A model generated the notes under the pieces. That model saw only the letters and a program-made list of their open reading frames with translations, searched no databases and was not told the origin of the DNA. Positions 19,601 to 27,892 of a DNA stretch of 64,000 bases are shown here, one piece after another. Source of the stretch: Methanogenium organophilum (GTDB lineage Archaea > Halobacteriota > Methanomicrobia > Methanomicrobiales > Methanomicrobiaceae); contig NZ_CP113361.1 in NCBI RefSeq assembly GCF_026684035.1, positions 1,922,001 through 1,986,000 on the forward strand, read 5' to 3'. How positions within the stretch are numbered: the first letter of the stretch is position 1; the number at the start of each line of letters is the position of its first letter. A program made the translations under genes and the position numbers.

Positions 19601-20751
19601 CTTCGGTTGAAGTACGTCTTGCTACCGTTAGGTCTCTTGAGATAATGAACAACGACCGGGCGTTCCCGTACATCCTGAACCTGTTTTCTGATGAAGATGC
19701 GGTGGTTCGTGGTGCTGCAGCGCATGCGGCTGCAACATATGGGCAGTTTGGTCTTCCTCTTCTTATCCAGTCACTTCAGAGGCAGGGCCCCGATATCCGC
19801 ATTGCTGCGGCGACGGCACTGGGAGAAATATGTGATGTCCGGTCACTGGAATTCCTTATTCCCCACCTCGAAGATTCTGATAGCCGTGTGAGGGAAGCAA
19901 TACGGGCAGCAATAGTCATGCATGATTATCGTGCCATTGAACCGTTGAAGATTTTTATTGCAGGAGCAGAAGGGGAAGTGAAAAATGCCGCTCTTCTGGC
20001 ACTGTATGAGATTGATCCCAGCCTTGCAGGCGAGGATGGTGCAGATATCCATCTGTTTGAAGAAGCCTTTGCTGCAGCTGAGAATGCTGATGCAATCATT
20101 GGTTTTCATCCTGAAAGAAGAGCGGAATCTTCAGATGGCACTCCTCCCTTCAATGCACCGCCATCCGGAGATATGGTTGATGAGGTCTATGATTCACGGA
20201 ATGTCTGTATGGATTCCCACATATGTGAAGAACTGGTGATTCGTATTGAGGGAGGGGATGAATCTCTGTCCTCTGCTCTTCTGGTTGATCTGTATGACGA
20301 AGACAGCAGTCTGAAACGGGACCTAATCTCTGCAATGAAGGGGAGTGACAGAGCGTTTGCGATGCATGCCGCAACCCTTTTATCTAAGATTGGCTGGTCT
20401 CCGGAAGACGCTGAGGAAGAATCGCTCTTCCTTCTTGCAACCGGGAAAACAACTCTTCTGAAAGAGGGAGGGGCCAAAACCGCACACATTCTTCTGGAAC
20501 TGGTGCCCACAATGCCGTCTTCTGTGCAAAATACGATTGTGGAAATTTTCCTATCAATCGGTGGACGAGATGGTATTTTCGGTCTTGCTCATATTGTAAC
20601 GGGTGGTTATGGTGCAATTTCTGATAAGGCTGCAGAGTCACTTGCAGAGATGGATGCAGGTGCAATACCGTTCATACGTGAAGCTGCTTCCTCAAAGGAT
20701 GATGATGGAAAGCGGTGTCTGGAGAAGATCATTCAAAAAATTGAAAGATGA
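16651..20751 (+). CDS. Giant HEAT-repeat protein with three long tandem modules
   Basis: A 1366-residue protein made mainly of HEAT / PBS-lyase-type helical repeats (patterns such as ALGEIGDRRAISVILPCVDDRDPEVRIAAVSAI). Residues 147-381, 382-616 and 617-851 are three tandem modules of exactly 235 residues, each starting YHxDGEEQR and ending KHRLRRE. Modules 2 and 3 are nearly identical at the DNA level. A charged linker (about 852-900) leads to further ordinary HEAT repeats (to about 1140) and a final helical segment. There is no signal peptide or membrane helix. Such proteins are protein-binding scaffolds; the partner is unknown. The gene lies between a Usp gene (14 bp upstream) and a secreted-protein gene (7 bp downstream). 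Confidence 0.88.
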   Translation: MGFFRRSEPTLEQCIESREYQCIVRYFLKGIGGDAATALRALLILSERDPQSVADVLDSLSAGDMKNAALGIVQSGGPDHPAVFALARHVGPEMGRALGRAAIRCGDDAFDAIVTGTGSQDRNTRLGAIFLLGYIGKAGIPVLKEKLYHTDGEEQRTAATCLRSLDWAPEKPEEKPVFFYLCEDWNELLLLKEHSLPLLFSLVKENDPDLKRHAIQTLGEIGDRRAISVILPCVDDRDPEVRIAAVSAIARFDSPDTERLLVNALNHNDSQIRIEAAHALKRKGWIPKTRNEQIRSTIAGGNWDAVKGFGGMVVPDLIRVVRTGDNEWQGAVHALTELGPAAVQELKGILPSLPESQQKTIISIFRKSEEKHRLRRENIHILYHADGEEQRNAARFLHHLGWTPKNPDEKPMFFFLCGDWDELIGLKEKGLSLLLSLLKKDDPAQRKHALQALGEIGDSRAVPAILSHVDDRDPEVRIAAVSALACYDTFETEQLLVRALQHDDSQVRIDVAHALRRKGWAPRTQGDQMRYTIARGNWDAVIKLGVPVIPDLIRIVSTEDNEWPGAVYALAELGPDAAHELQMILPSLPKSQQKAIVSVFRKSEEKHRLRRENIQKLYHADGEEQRNAARFLHNLGWTPENPDEKPMFFFLSDDWDELIGLKERALPFLLSLVKRDDPAQRRRALLALGEIGDSRAVPAILPCVDDRDPEVRIAAVSALMHFDTADSLQRLEKALGHADSQVRIDAAHALKRHGWTPRTRGDQIRYTIARGNWDAVIKLGVPVIPDLIRIVRTGDNEWPGAVYALAGLGSDASQELENILPPLPESRQKEIVSLFRKSEEKHRLRREQNQKMQEAEKEMIPATEEVKGPSESEMRETQKRVLEGFKWLRLQKIATEQIYAIIKEGVEVHNISFEMAVAALSSRDEAIRAAAIDVLSMKGERAYSYIMKAAYDRSQIVRTAVADALGSIGQPSMIKMLSLLSKDPSVEVRLATVRSLEIMNNDRAFPYILNLFSDEDAVVRGAAAHAAATYGQFGLPLLIQSLQRQGPDIRIAAATALGEICDVRSLEFLIPHLEDSDSRVREAIRAAIVMHDYRAIEPLKIFIAGAEGEVKNAALLALYEIDPSLAGEDGADIHLFEEAFAAAENADAIIGFHPERRAESSDGTPPFNAPPSGDMVDEVYDSRNVCMDSHICEELVIRIEGGDESLSSALLVDLYDEDSSLKRDLISAMKGSDRAFAMHAATLLSKIGWSPEDAEEESLFLLATGKTTLLKEGGAKTAHILLELVPTMPSSVQNTIVEIFLSIGGRDGIFGLAHIVTGGYGAISDKAAESLAEMDAGAIPFIREAASSKDDDGKRCLEKIIQKIER
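17089..19203 (+). repeat. Three tandem 705-bp repeats inside the HEAT-protein gene
   Basis: Units start at 17089, 17794 and 18499, each exactly 705 bp (235 codons). Units 2 and 3 share long near-identical stretches, for instance around 17797-17820 and 18502-18525. Unit 1 is more diverged. In-frame unequal crossing-over is the likely origin. Confidence 0.92.
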
Positions 20752-20758
20752 TGATACT

Positions 20759-22003
20759 ATGATTATGAACAAAGGCGCCATTTTTGGACTACCACGGCGC
20801 GGATTTATGCGTGCAGTTCTGGTTTTGCTTGCTATCTGGTGGTTTATTCTCCCTGTTGCCGCTTTCACCATTACTACCGGTCCTTCTCTCACACCTGGAG
20901 AGCAGGTGGTACTGGGTGAAGCGGTCACCGCCGATATTGAGATAATCTACGACGTTTCGTCGATGAATGAGTTCATAACCGTCTATACGGACCTGGGGTC
21001 TGCATCGTGGGATGCGGTTATCATTGCTGATGACCGTGAAATGCCGATTGGTACACGCAGTGGCAGATATCTCACGGTAACAGGCTTTGAATTATATAAT
21101 CCCGGTTCGTCTGTTACCAAACTGCGTGTTCATCTCGAAGGGATTGTCCCTGAATATCTGACGGGTACCAGTCAGGTAGACGTGATCACCATCGAACATA
21201 TCGCAGGAGACGGGTCAACAGTACTTGATTCCGTATCGGAGACGATTCCCATCATTGACCTCGCAGCAGTGGATGCAATGCGGACAGAGACCGAAAATGA
21301 CCTGGCACGTTTTGAAGAAGAGATCAATGTTGCCTATGTCGCAGGGATGGATACTTCTGCAGCCGAGGGGGTGGCGGCAGATGTACGGGATCTCATTGAT
21401 GGTTCCCGACAAATGGATATTCGAAATGCCTATGCTGCACTCTCTGAGGCTGATTCTGTTCTGGATGCTGAATTCTCAGCGCTTACGAACTCTGTAACCC
21501 AAAACCATTTTCAGAATGCCCGTAGAATGATCGCTGCAATTGAGCCCGCAATAGCAGAGTACCGCGATGCCGGAGGTGTCGATGAACAGGGAATTCTTGT
21601 TGTCCTCTCATATCGCGATAATGCTGAGATGCTTCTTGTTCTGGCAGATGAGAAGAATATCTCTGGTGATGAGGAAGGGGCACAGCAGTATGCGGTGAAT
21701 GCCTATAATAAAGCGGACAATGCAATGACATACCTTGCGGGCATGTGTTCAGATGCAGGACTGACAATCGGAGGATATACAGCTGGTGCCGTTGTTACCC
21801 CTTCTTCATCTCCGACATCTTCTCCCACGCCCGTTCAGACGGTATTAGGTTTTGATTTTCCTGACTCACAGCAAATTGAAGGGATTCAGGAGATTGATAT
21901 CGAAGGAATCTTCGGATTTTTCCAGGTCATTATTGATGGGTGTATGGGTTTTGTCGATTTCATTCAAAACGTTGCAGAAGCATTCTCGGATATTGGAAAT
22001 TAG
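20759..22003 (+). CDS. Exported protein of unknown function with Ser/Thr/Pro linker
   Basis: A 414-residue protein whose N-terminus is basic and then hydrophobic (RAVLVLLAIWWFILPVAAFT), a signal peptide or anchor. A beta-rich domain follows (about 35-190), then a long helical region rich in Ala and Glu (about 190-345), a short Ser/Thr/Pro linker (SSPTSSPTPVQ) and a moderately hydrophobic tail. I do not recognise a named family. The longer open frame starting at 20603 would overlap the HEAT gene, so the ATG at 20759, 7 bp after the HEAT stop, is chosen. Position suggests co-expression with the Usp and HEAT genes. It ends 4 bp inside the convergent cofD-paralogue gene. Confidence 0.72.
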   Translation: MIMNKGAIFGLPRRGFMRAVLVLLAIWWFILPVAAFTITTGPSLTPGEQVVLGEAVTADIEIIYDVSSMNEFITVYTDLGSASWDAVIIADDREMPIGTRSGRYLTVTGFELYNPGSSVTKLRVHLEGIVPEYLTGTSQVDVITIEHIAGDGSTVLDSVSETIPIIDLAAVDAMRTETENDLARFEEEINVAYVAGMDTSAAEGVAADVRDLIDGSRQMDIRNAYAALSEADSVLDAEFSALTNSVTQNHFQNARRMIAAIEPAIAEYRDAGGVDEQGILVVLSYRDNAEMLLVLADEKNISGDEEGAQQYAVNAYNKADNAMTYLAGMCSDAGLTIGGYTAGAVVTPSSSPTSSPTPVQTVLGFDFPDSQQIEGIQEIDIEGIFGFFQVIIDGCMGFVDFIQNVAEAFSDIGN

Positions 22004-22899
22004 CGGGCATACTCTTTTTTCAGGCCTTCGGTGAGTGCCATTATGTCCCACGCGAGGGAATCCCTCCGGCTGCGTGAACCCATCCGTGTATCTACGGGGA
22101 GGGCACCGTCAACGTGGAGTGGGTCATGTATATCGATCAGGTAGAGATCCGTGAATGAAGTATAGGCAGGGCATTCGCCCACAGTATCCTGAGTATATAC
22201 CCGTGTGTCCTGGGCCATGCTCCGTTCGCTGGTAAACGGGACGAATGAGATGACGGGGACGTCCCTGAGAACTTCTGGTATTCCTGAACACATCAGCGCG
22301 GGCATGATGCCGGTGACAGGCCTGCCGGGACCAACTATCACAACGTCACTGTTTTTGATTGCTTCAATTGATTCTGCGCTTGCATGAGGGACATTGCCTG
22401 GCGGGGCATGAACAGCGCACGCATGGGTGTCATCACTATATGACGTCCTGTATTGGGCGAGTGAAGTCTGTCCGGACGGGGTGGTGACTGACCATTCCCC
22501 GATATCATCGGTGGCGGGTAGGATTTGTGCCATAATGCCATAGGTGCGGTTGATGGTGTTTGTCACATTCGTGAGGCGTTCATCTTTCAATCTTTCTGCC
22601 CGTGAGATGTGCAGGGCACGTTCCTGGTCCCCCACTCGTTGTGGTTCATCTGTTCCGAGGCGTTGGAGGGCGCGGTGCGTCGTGCAGGTATCTCCCTGAA
22701 TACCCTGCCATGTTTTCGTGTTGAGGATACCTGCGAAGAGAAATGTCAGTGTGTCGATATCCGGAGCAGCGCAACCGCATGGCGACTCCCTGGTATATGC
22801 TGAAGGAGTGATGACGGTAATTGACGGGTCATCCATGAAAGAACGAAATCCCGCAATGAGACGCGCTGATTTCCTGCCGGCTGAGATGAAGGTGATCAT
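22000..22899 (-). CDS. Divergent CofD paralogue
   Basis: A 299-residue relative of 2-phospho-L-lactate transferase (CofD) encoded two genes downstream of a normal cofD. It aligns over the whole length: MITFISAG at the start, PDIDTLTFLFAG, GDQERALHISRAE, VIVGPGRPVTG, and a C-terminal HDPLHVDGALPVDTRM. The glycine-rich substrate loop GGTGTPKL of CofD is replaced by AGRKSARL (7-14), and the NTAEDMWFSG segment is also lost. It is therefore unlikely to carry out the standard F420 reaction and may act on another substrate or regulate CofD. The upstream extension of the open frame overlaps the membrane-protein gene; the ATG at 22899 gives a 4-bp ATGA overlap. Confidence 0.83.
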   Translation of the reverse strand: MITFISAGRKSARLIAGFRSFMDDPSITVITPSAYTRESPCGCAAPDIDTLTFLFAGILNTKTWQGIQGDTCTTHRALQRLGTDEPQRVGDQERALHISRAERLKDERLTNVTNTINRTYGIMAQILPATDDIGEWSVTTPSGQTSLAQYRTSYSDDTHACAVHAPPGNVPHASAESIEAIKNSDVVIVGPGRPVTGIMPALMCSGIPEVLRDVPVISFVPFTSERSMAQDTRVYTQDTVGECPAYTSFTDLYLIDIHDPLHVDGALPVDTRMGSRSRRDSLAWDIMALTEGLKKEYAR

Positions 22900-23900
22900 G
22901 CTTCTTTCATGACCTCCCCCTTGTCTGGTGATGATGTGTCCTGAAGGAGAGAATATCTGTGGTCGAAATCTCCAATGACATAGAGCGAATAGGTGCGCAG
23001 GAATGTCACAAACGGAACACTTGCCATCAGGCCGCAGAAGGTTACCACGGCAAAATATATGGCAAAAAGAAGAGCCAGTGACGTCAGGGAGATGTTTTGT
23101 GGCCCTCCTGCTGCCATTAGTATTCCCATCAGGGGGATGCCCGCTCCGATTCCTACAATGACCAGAACCAGAGAGAGGATAATACTCACACAGACGGAAA
23201 GCACGAGTTTCATGACGGTGTAGAGCACTGCTTCGGTTTTTTCTCTGCTGAACAGATACAGGCATTGTTTCCATCCTGAGAGTATACCGCATTGGTCGAC
23301 GTTCATAATGGGGACAACGAAATCTGTTGTCAGCATGAGGATGATAAGGTATGGGATCAGGAGAATGAGCATCAGCATGGCAAAGGTCAGAACTCTTCGC
23401 GCAAATACTGCTCCCAGGGCTGTAGTGCCTGCAAGGGGAGCCAACAGAAGATATGCAAGACCCAGACTGAGTCCAAAAAAGAAGGTTGATGATATAAAGA
23501 GGAAGGCGAAATACCGGATCCCAGGCCCGGTACTCTCGCGGAAGTATGTTCGTATCCGGATATTGTCCGCTCCCAGTGCCTTTATAAAGATGAACTGGAA
23601 TATTCCATTCAGGAAGAGGTATATGAGGCCGACGCCGAGCAGAATGCCCCCGATGATCAGCAGAGCTGAAATGAGGGCATCTGTGTTCTGAGGAATTAGG
23701 GAGCTGAGATACGTTCCGTCACCCAAATCTTCAGGAGAAAGCGTTCCGGTAGAAAACTGCACACCACCTGCTGCTCCTCCGGCAAAGAGGGCAATGAGCG
23801 CAAGACGGAGCCAGATCCCTGCGTCAAAGGGAATAAGGATGGATCTTGTCTTTGCTATTGCACGGTCAATCTCACGAAATGCGTAATGGTCCTGTGTCAT
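22896..23900 (-). CDS. Six-helix membrane protein between two cofD genes
   Basis: A 334-residue integral membrane protein with about six long hydrophobic segments, starting near residues 22, 95, 150, 190, 230 and 275. The N-terminus is cytosol-like and charged (YAFREIDRAIAKTRSILIPF). It resembles uncharacterised euryarchaeal membrane proteins (I think of the DUF7544 group, not verified). It overlaps both neighbours by 4 bp (ATGA junctions), so it is translationally coupled to cofD upstream and the cofD paralogue downstream. That coupling suggests, but does not show, a link to F420 metabolism. Confidence 0.8.
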   Translation of the reverse strand: MTQDHYAFREIDRAIAKTRSILIPFDAGIWLRLALIALFAGGAAGGVQFSTGTLSPEDLGDGTYLSSLIPQNTDALISALLIIGGILLGVGLIYLFLNGIFQFIFIKALGADNIRIRTYFRESTGPGIRYFAFLFISSTFFFGLSLGLAYLLLAPLAGTTALGAVFARRVLTFAMLMLILLIPYLIILMLTTDFVVPIMNVDQCGILSGWKQCLYLFSREKTEAVLYTVMKLVLSVCVSIILSLVLVIVGIGAGIPLMGILMAAGGPQNISLTSLALLFAIYFAVVTFCGLMASVPFVTFLRTYSLYVIGDFDHRYSLLQDTSSPDKGEVMKEA

Positions 23901-24817
23901 GAATTCCTACGGTCTTTTTCTGTGTCAATAATCTGCTGAATGTTTTCTGCAAGTGTTTCAGCTGCCTCAATGTCTGTCATGAGTGTGTCCAGACGGATGG
24001 CCCCGTCTATGGGGACAGGATCACGGATGTCCTGAATAAAAATGTCTGTGAAATCCCGGTAGAGATCGTAGGTGGCTTGCCCGTTTGGTGCCATATCCCA
24101 TGCCATCATCAGTTCTGCGGCAGGGCCGCTTACGGGGGCATCCCCGATAAACGGACTTATGACTATTACAAACTGGTCTTTGAGTGCGTCTTTTACCCCT
24201 TCGCATTCAAGGATGGGGGATATGCTTGTGACCGGATTTGACGGGCCGATGATCACGGCATCAGCATCACGGATTGCCTGCAGTACCTGTTCGGTTGCAC
24301 TCGGCTGTGCACTGCATCTTCGGATAACCGCATCGATAGGTACTGCTCCCCGGTGTCCGACCCAGTATTCCTGAAAGTGCATCTCAGTCCCGTCACTCTG
24401 AATACAGGTAGTCACTTCTGTGTCGCACATTGGTAGAATGGTTGCGTCGCACTGGAGGCGGGTTGAGAGATGTTTCGTTGCCTCAGTCAGAGTCATCCCT
24501 GCGCGGAGCATCTCTGCGCGTGCGATATTGACTGCACGGTCCCGGTCACCGAGGGTTACCGGTTCGGGATATCCGATTTTTTCCAGGAATGCACTGGTGG
24601 CTGTGGTATCATCTTCAATTCCCCACCACCTCTTTGTATCAAGAAGGTCTGCAAAGAGGTACATTACCGTATCAAGGTCTGGTGAGAGGTGACTACCGGA
24701 GAACCACATGTCCTCTGCTGTGTTTACTATTATTGTCATCTCATGGTCTTCCATGAGTGTCCGGTATCCCCGCATGAGTTTCGGGGTACCGGTCCCGCCG
24801 GAGAGGAATGTTATCAT
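23897..24817 (-). CDS. cofD: 2-phospho-L-lactate transferase (coenzyme F420 synthesis)
   Basis: A 306-residue CofD. It transfers the phosphoenolpyruvate- or phospholactate-derived moiety from its guanylylated donor to Fo, giving dehydro-F420-0 or F420-0. The family motifs are intact: GGTGTPKL (7-14), NTAEDMWFSG, SPDLDTVMYLFAD, and IIGPSNPVTSISPIL. The reading frame is open to 25015, but that would overlap the divergent HD gene; the ATG at 24817 matches the family start. F420 is the central hydride carrier of methanogenesis. It heads a tightly coupled operon with a membrane protein and a divergent CofD paralogue. Confidence 0.95.
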   Translation of the reverse strand: MITFLSGGTGTPKLMRGYRTLMEDHEMTIIVNTAEDMWFSGSHLSPDLDTVMYLFADLLDTKRWWGIEDDTTATSAFLEKIGYPEPVTLGDRDRAVNIARAEMLRAGMTLTEATKHLSTRLQCDATILPMCDTEVTTCIQSDGTEMHFQEYWVGHRGAVPIDAVIRRCSAQPSATEQVLQAIRDADAVIIGPSNPVTSISPILECEGVKDALKDQFVIVISPFIGDAPVSGPAAELMMAWDMAPNGQATYDLYRDFTDIFIQDIRDPVPIDGAIRLDTLMTDIEAAETLAENIQQIIDTEKDRRNS

Positions 24818-24871
24818 GTCACACAATAGTTTTATCACCAAATATATGTTGATTCTTAACTGAAGGCAGAG
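24818..24871. promoter_or_regulatory. Divergent cofD / HD-hydrolase promoter region
   Basis: A 54-bp spacer between divergent starts. The AT-rich core near 24838-24848 (CAAATATATG) can serve as a TATA element. Nothing else is evident. Confidence 0.4.
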
Positions 24872-26077
24872 ATGAAGACAATAAAAGACCCTGTACACGG
24901 GCATGTCCGTGTATCTGACGACCTCCTCCCCCTTCTTGATGCCCCCCACGTCCAACGCCTCCGGTATGTCCGGCAGCTTGGTTTTTCTCATCTGGTGTAT
25001 CCCGGTGCGAATCACTCACGATTTGAGCATTCTGTGGGGACGATGTATCTTGCAGGTACTATGGCCCGCGAACTTGGTTTTGATGATGCGGAATGCCGTC
25101 TTGCAGAGGCAGCCGGCCTCTTGCATGATATCGGCCACGGGCCGTTTTCGCACGCAACAGAGCCTCTCCTGAATGAATTTTGTGGGAGAGGGCATGATGA
25201 CATTGCACACCTTTTAATTGAGGATCTGGGTCCTTCTCTCTCGAAGGCGGGTGTTGACCCGGACGAGATTGCTGCGATGGTAGATGGGAGTCACCGGTAT
25301 GCAGGGATCATTCACGGTGATCTTGATGTTGATCGGATGGATTACCTGATGCGCGATGCGCATTATACCGGTGTGCCATACGGCACGGTGGACCCTGACC
25401 GGCTGATTCACAGTAGTGCAATAAATGAAGAATATGGTCTCTATCTCCGTGAGAACGGGATTCATTCTGCAGAATCTCTGCTCCTGGCACGGACACTCAT
25501 GCGCCCCTCGGTATATTATCATCATGTGTCGCGGATTGCAGAATCAATGATAGTGATGGCGAGTTTTGCACATGCCACTGCAATGGGGGAAGAGGCGTAC
25601 CACGAGCTGGTGCGGATGGACGATTTTGCTTTTATCGCCGCCCTTCTCTCTTCGCCTTCAAAGGAGGCTGTCAGTCTGACCCGGGGAATCCTTGGCCGCC
25701 GCCTGTATAAACGTGCCGTATATGTGGGCCAGGATCAGGTCAATGCTGAAGGGTATCGGGAAGGTGTCTCTGTAATCCGGTCACGGGAAATTGCGGGCGC
25801 TATTGCTGCAGAGGCTGGAATCGATGAGATAACGGTTCTTGTGGATATCCCGGCGTTCCCCTCTGAGATGCGGATGGGAGTCAGGGTCGAAAACCATTAT
25901 GACCTGAAATCACTGGAAGAGCTGTCTCCCCTCCTGACCGCCCTTAACAAGGCCCGGAAGGGGCAGTGGCGACTGGGAATTTATACCGTGCCCGGTCAGC
26001 AGGAGGTAGTTGCGGATGCGGCAGGCAGGGTATTATCGATCAAAAAGCCAACTAAGCAGGACAAACTAATCCTATAG
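24872..26077 (+). CDS. HD-domain phosphohydrolase (SAMHD1/dGTPase-like)
   Basis: A 401-residue protein starting MKTIKDPVHGHVRVSDD, the usual start of this HD family. Metal ligands are visible as His53 (FEHS), His85 and Asp86 (LLHDIGHG) and a later Asp in DVDRMDYLMRD. Related proteins hydrolyse dNTPs to nucleoside and triphosphate or act on other phosphoester substrates; the actual substrate is not readable. The C-terminal third (about 290-400) is less conserved. It heads a plus-strand run with ubiX (16 bp downstream), ubiD-like and aconitase-X genes, though a mechanistic connection to isoprenoid synthesis is not apparent. Confidence 0.88.
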   Translation: MKTIKDPVHGHVRVSDDLLPLLDAPHVQRLRYVRQLGFSHLVYPGANHSRFEHSVGTMYLAGTMARELGFDDAECRLAEAAGLLHDIGHGPFSHATEPLLNEFCGRGHDDIAHLLIEDLGPSLSKAGVDPDEIAAMVDGSHRYAGIIHGDLDVDRMDYLMRDAHYTGVPYGTVDPDRLIHSSAINEEYGLYLRENGIHSAESLLLARTLMRPSVYYHHVSRIAESMIVMASFAHATAMGEEAYHELVRMDDFAFIAALLSSPSKEAVSLTRGILGRRLYKRAVYVGQDQVNAEGYREGVSVIRSREIAGAIAAEAGIDEITVLVDIPAFPSEMRMGVRVENHYDLKSLEELSPLLTALNKARKGQWRLGIYTVPGQQEVVADAAGRVLSIKKPTKQDKLIL

Positions 26078-26093
26078 GCAGGCAGTTGTTGTT

Positions 26094-26645
26094 ATGAAGA
26101 AACGATTTGTTGTGGCAGTTACCGGTGCAAGCGGGATGGTGTATGCACGGCGCCTTCTGGAGGTTCTCCAGGACAGGGCAGAGGTGCATCTCATTATCTC
26201 AGATATTGCACACAAAATTGCAGAATACGAAGGGGTGGATTTCTCAGGGTTTGACGTGGTCTATGCAGATAATGCCAATATGTTTGCGGACCTTGCAAGC
26301 GGTTCATTCCGGTATGACGGGATGGTTGTCATTCCATGCAGTATGAAGACACTTGCTGCCATTGCATCGGGATTTTCAGATAATCTCATCACGCGAACTG
26401 CAGATGTCTGCCTGAAAGAGAGGCGAACATGCATTCTGATGCCGCGGGAGATGCCTCTTTCCCGGATTCATCTGAAGAATATGCTATCTCTGGATGAAGC
26501 AGGGGCAACAATCATGGTTATCAGCCCGGCGTTTTATACACGACCCCGGTCTATTGAGGACCTTATCGACATGGTTGTCGCCCGTGTCCTTGACCACCTG
26601 AACATTGAACATACTCTCAGTACACGATGGAGTGGTGAATACTAA
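26094..26645 (+). CDS. ubiX: Flavin prenyltransferase UbiX
   Basis: A 183-residue UbiX. It prenylates FMN with dimethylallyl (pyro)phosphate to make prenylated FMN, the cofactor of UbiD decarboxylases. The N-terminal VTGASGMVYARRLLE, the middle VIPCSMKTLAAIASGFSDNL and the RETPLS-equivalent MPREMPLS are the family signatures. Its stop overlaps the start of the UbiD-family gene by one base (TAATG), a direct functional pairing: the cofactor maker followed by the cofactor user. Confidence 0.95.
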   Translation: MKKRFVVAVTGASGMVYARRLLEVLQDRAEVHLIISDIAHKIAEYEGVDFSGFDVVYADNANMFADLASGSFRYDGMVVIPCSMKTLAAIASGFSDNLITRTADVCLKERRTCILMPREMPLSRIHLKNMLSLDEAGATIMVISPAFYTRPRSIEDLIDMVVARVLDHLNIEHTLSTRWSGEY

Positions 26646-27886
26646 TGCGAAATTTTATTGAAAAAATGCGGGAGGAAGGGAGAGTCATTGATATTGAAGA
26701 CCCCTGTTCAACCATATTTGAAGCCCCGAAATTGGCGAGTGAGACCGATGATCTGCTCTTCTTCCACAAACTGGACGGTGACAGAAAGGGCGTGATGAAT
26801 GTGACTGCATCGCGAGCGTCCCTCTCCTGTGCACTGGGTGTCCCTGAACATGATATTGTGCCGCGTCTGGCAGCAACCGGGCAGAATGGGACAATTATGG
26901 AGGGGGAACGGCTGAATATGGGTCAGCCGGATCTGAGCTCTCTTCCGGTGATGAAGCATTTCCCTCTTGATGCAGGGAGATATCTGACATCAGCGGTTGT
27001 CTTTTCGCAATATGGTGGTGTGGAGAATGCGTCCATTCATCGTATGCAGGTGCTGGATGAAAAGCGCCTGGCGGCTCGTCTTGTAGAGGGGAGGCATACT
27101 CATTCACTCCTCCAGGATGCCCTTGCAGATGGTGAACGCCTGCCTGTTGCAATAACCATCGGCACTCACCCGGCAGTGACCTTTGCCTCTTGCACTCGTG
27201 TTCCGCAGGGAAAGGAGATGCAGTATGCTGCTGAACTCCTGGGTGGGGATATTTCACTGAATACCTGTTCAAACGGTGTACGTGTGCCGGATGCAGAGAT
27301 TGTGCTGGAAGGGTATATCGGCAGTGAGACCACAGAAGAAGGTCCGTTCGTGGATATCACCGGCACGTATGATCCTATCCGGCAGGGACCGGTGATTGAA
27401 CTGACCGGGATGTACATGAAGCCGGATGCCATCTATCACGGTATTCTTCCGGCAGGCAATGAACATAAAATCCTGATGGGGATGCCCTATGAACCAAAGA
27501 TCTTCCAGGCGGTTGCAGGTGTAACCCGCGTTAAAAACGTGGTCTTGACAACCGGAGGATGTGGGTATCTGCATGGTATTGTCCAAATAAAAAAGAGCAC
27601 GCAGGGTGATGCGAAAAATGCGATTATGGCGGCCTTTGCTGCCCATACATCCCTGAAACATGTGGTGGTGGTTGATGAGGATATCAACCCGTTCCGTATG
27701 GAGGATGTGGAGTATGCCATTGCAACCCGTGTGCGTGCCGATCGTGATGTGATGGTTATTGTTGGTGTCCGTGGTTCATCTCTTGACCCCTGTCGTATTG
27801 GTGACGGCACCAATGTGAAGATGGGGATCGATGCCACCATGGTCATGGGCGAAGAAGAGAAGTTTATCCGGGCAGAATGGGACTGA
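26645..27886 (+). CDS. UbiD-family decarboxylase, probable anhydromevalonate phosphate decarboxylase
   Basis: A 413-residue UbiD-fold protein needing prenylated FMN. The cofactor-binding segment NASIHRMQVLDEKRLAARL and the downstream EIVLEGYIGSETTEEGPFVDITG are typical. UbiD proteins of this archaeal group, next to an aconitase-X gene, decarboxylate trans-anhydromevalonate 5-phosphate to isopentenyl phosphate in the modified mevalonate pathway described from Aeropyrum and Methanosarcina. Here ubiX lies immediately upstream and the aconitase-X large subunit 6 bp downstream, which strongly favours that role over aromatic decarboxylation. Substrate assignment rests on context and family knowledge, not on any residue I can point to. 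Confidence 0.88.
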   Translation: MRNFIEKMREEGRVIDIEDPCSTIFEAPKLASETDDLLFFHKLDGDRKGVMNVTASRASLSCALGVPEHDIVPRLAATGQNGTIMEGERLNMGQPDLSSLPVMKHFPLDAGRYLTSAVVFSQYGGVENASIHRMQVLDEKRLAARLVEGRHTHSLLQDALADGERLPVAITIGTHPAVTFASCTRVPQGKEMQYAAELLGGDISLNTCSNGVRVPDAEIVLEGYIGSETTEEGPFVDITGTYDPIRQGPVIELTGMYMKPDAIYHGILPAGNEHKILMGMPYEPKIFQAVAGVTRVKNVVLTTGGCGYLHGIVQIKKSTQGDAKNAIMAAFAAHTSLKHVVVVDEDINPFRMEDVEYAIATRVRADRDVMVIVGVRGSSLDPCRIGDGTNVKMGIDATMVMGEEEKFIRAEWD

Positions 27887-27892
27887 TATATA

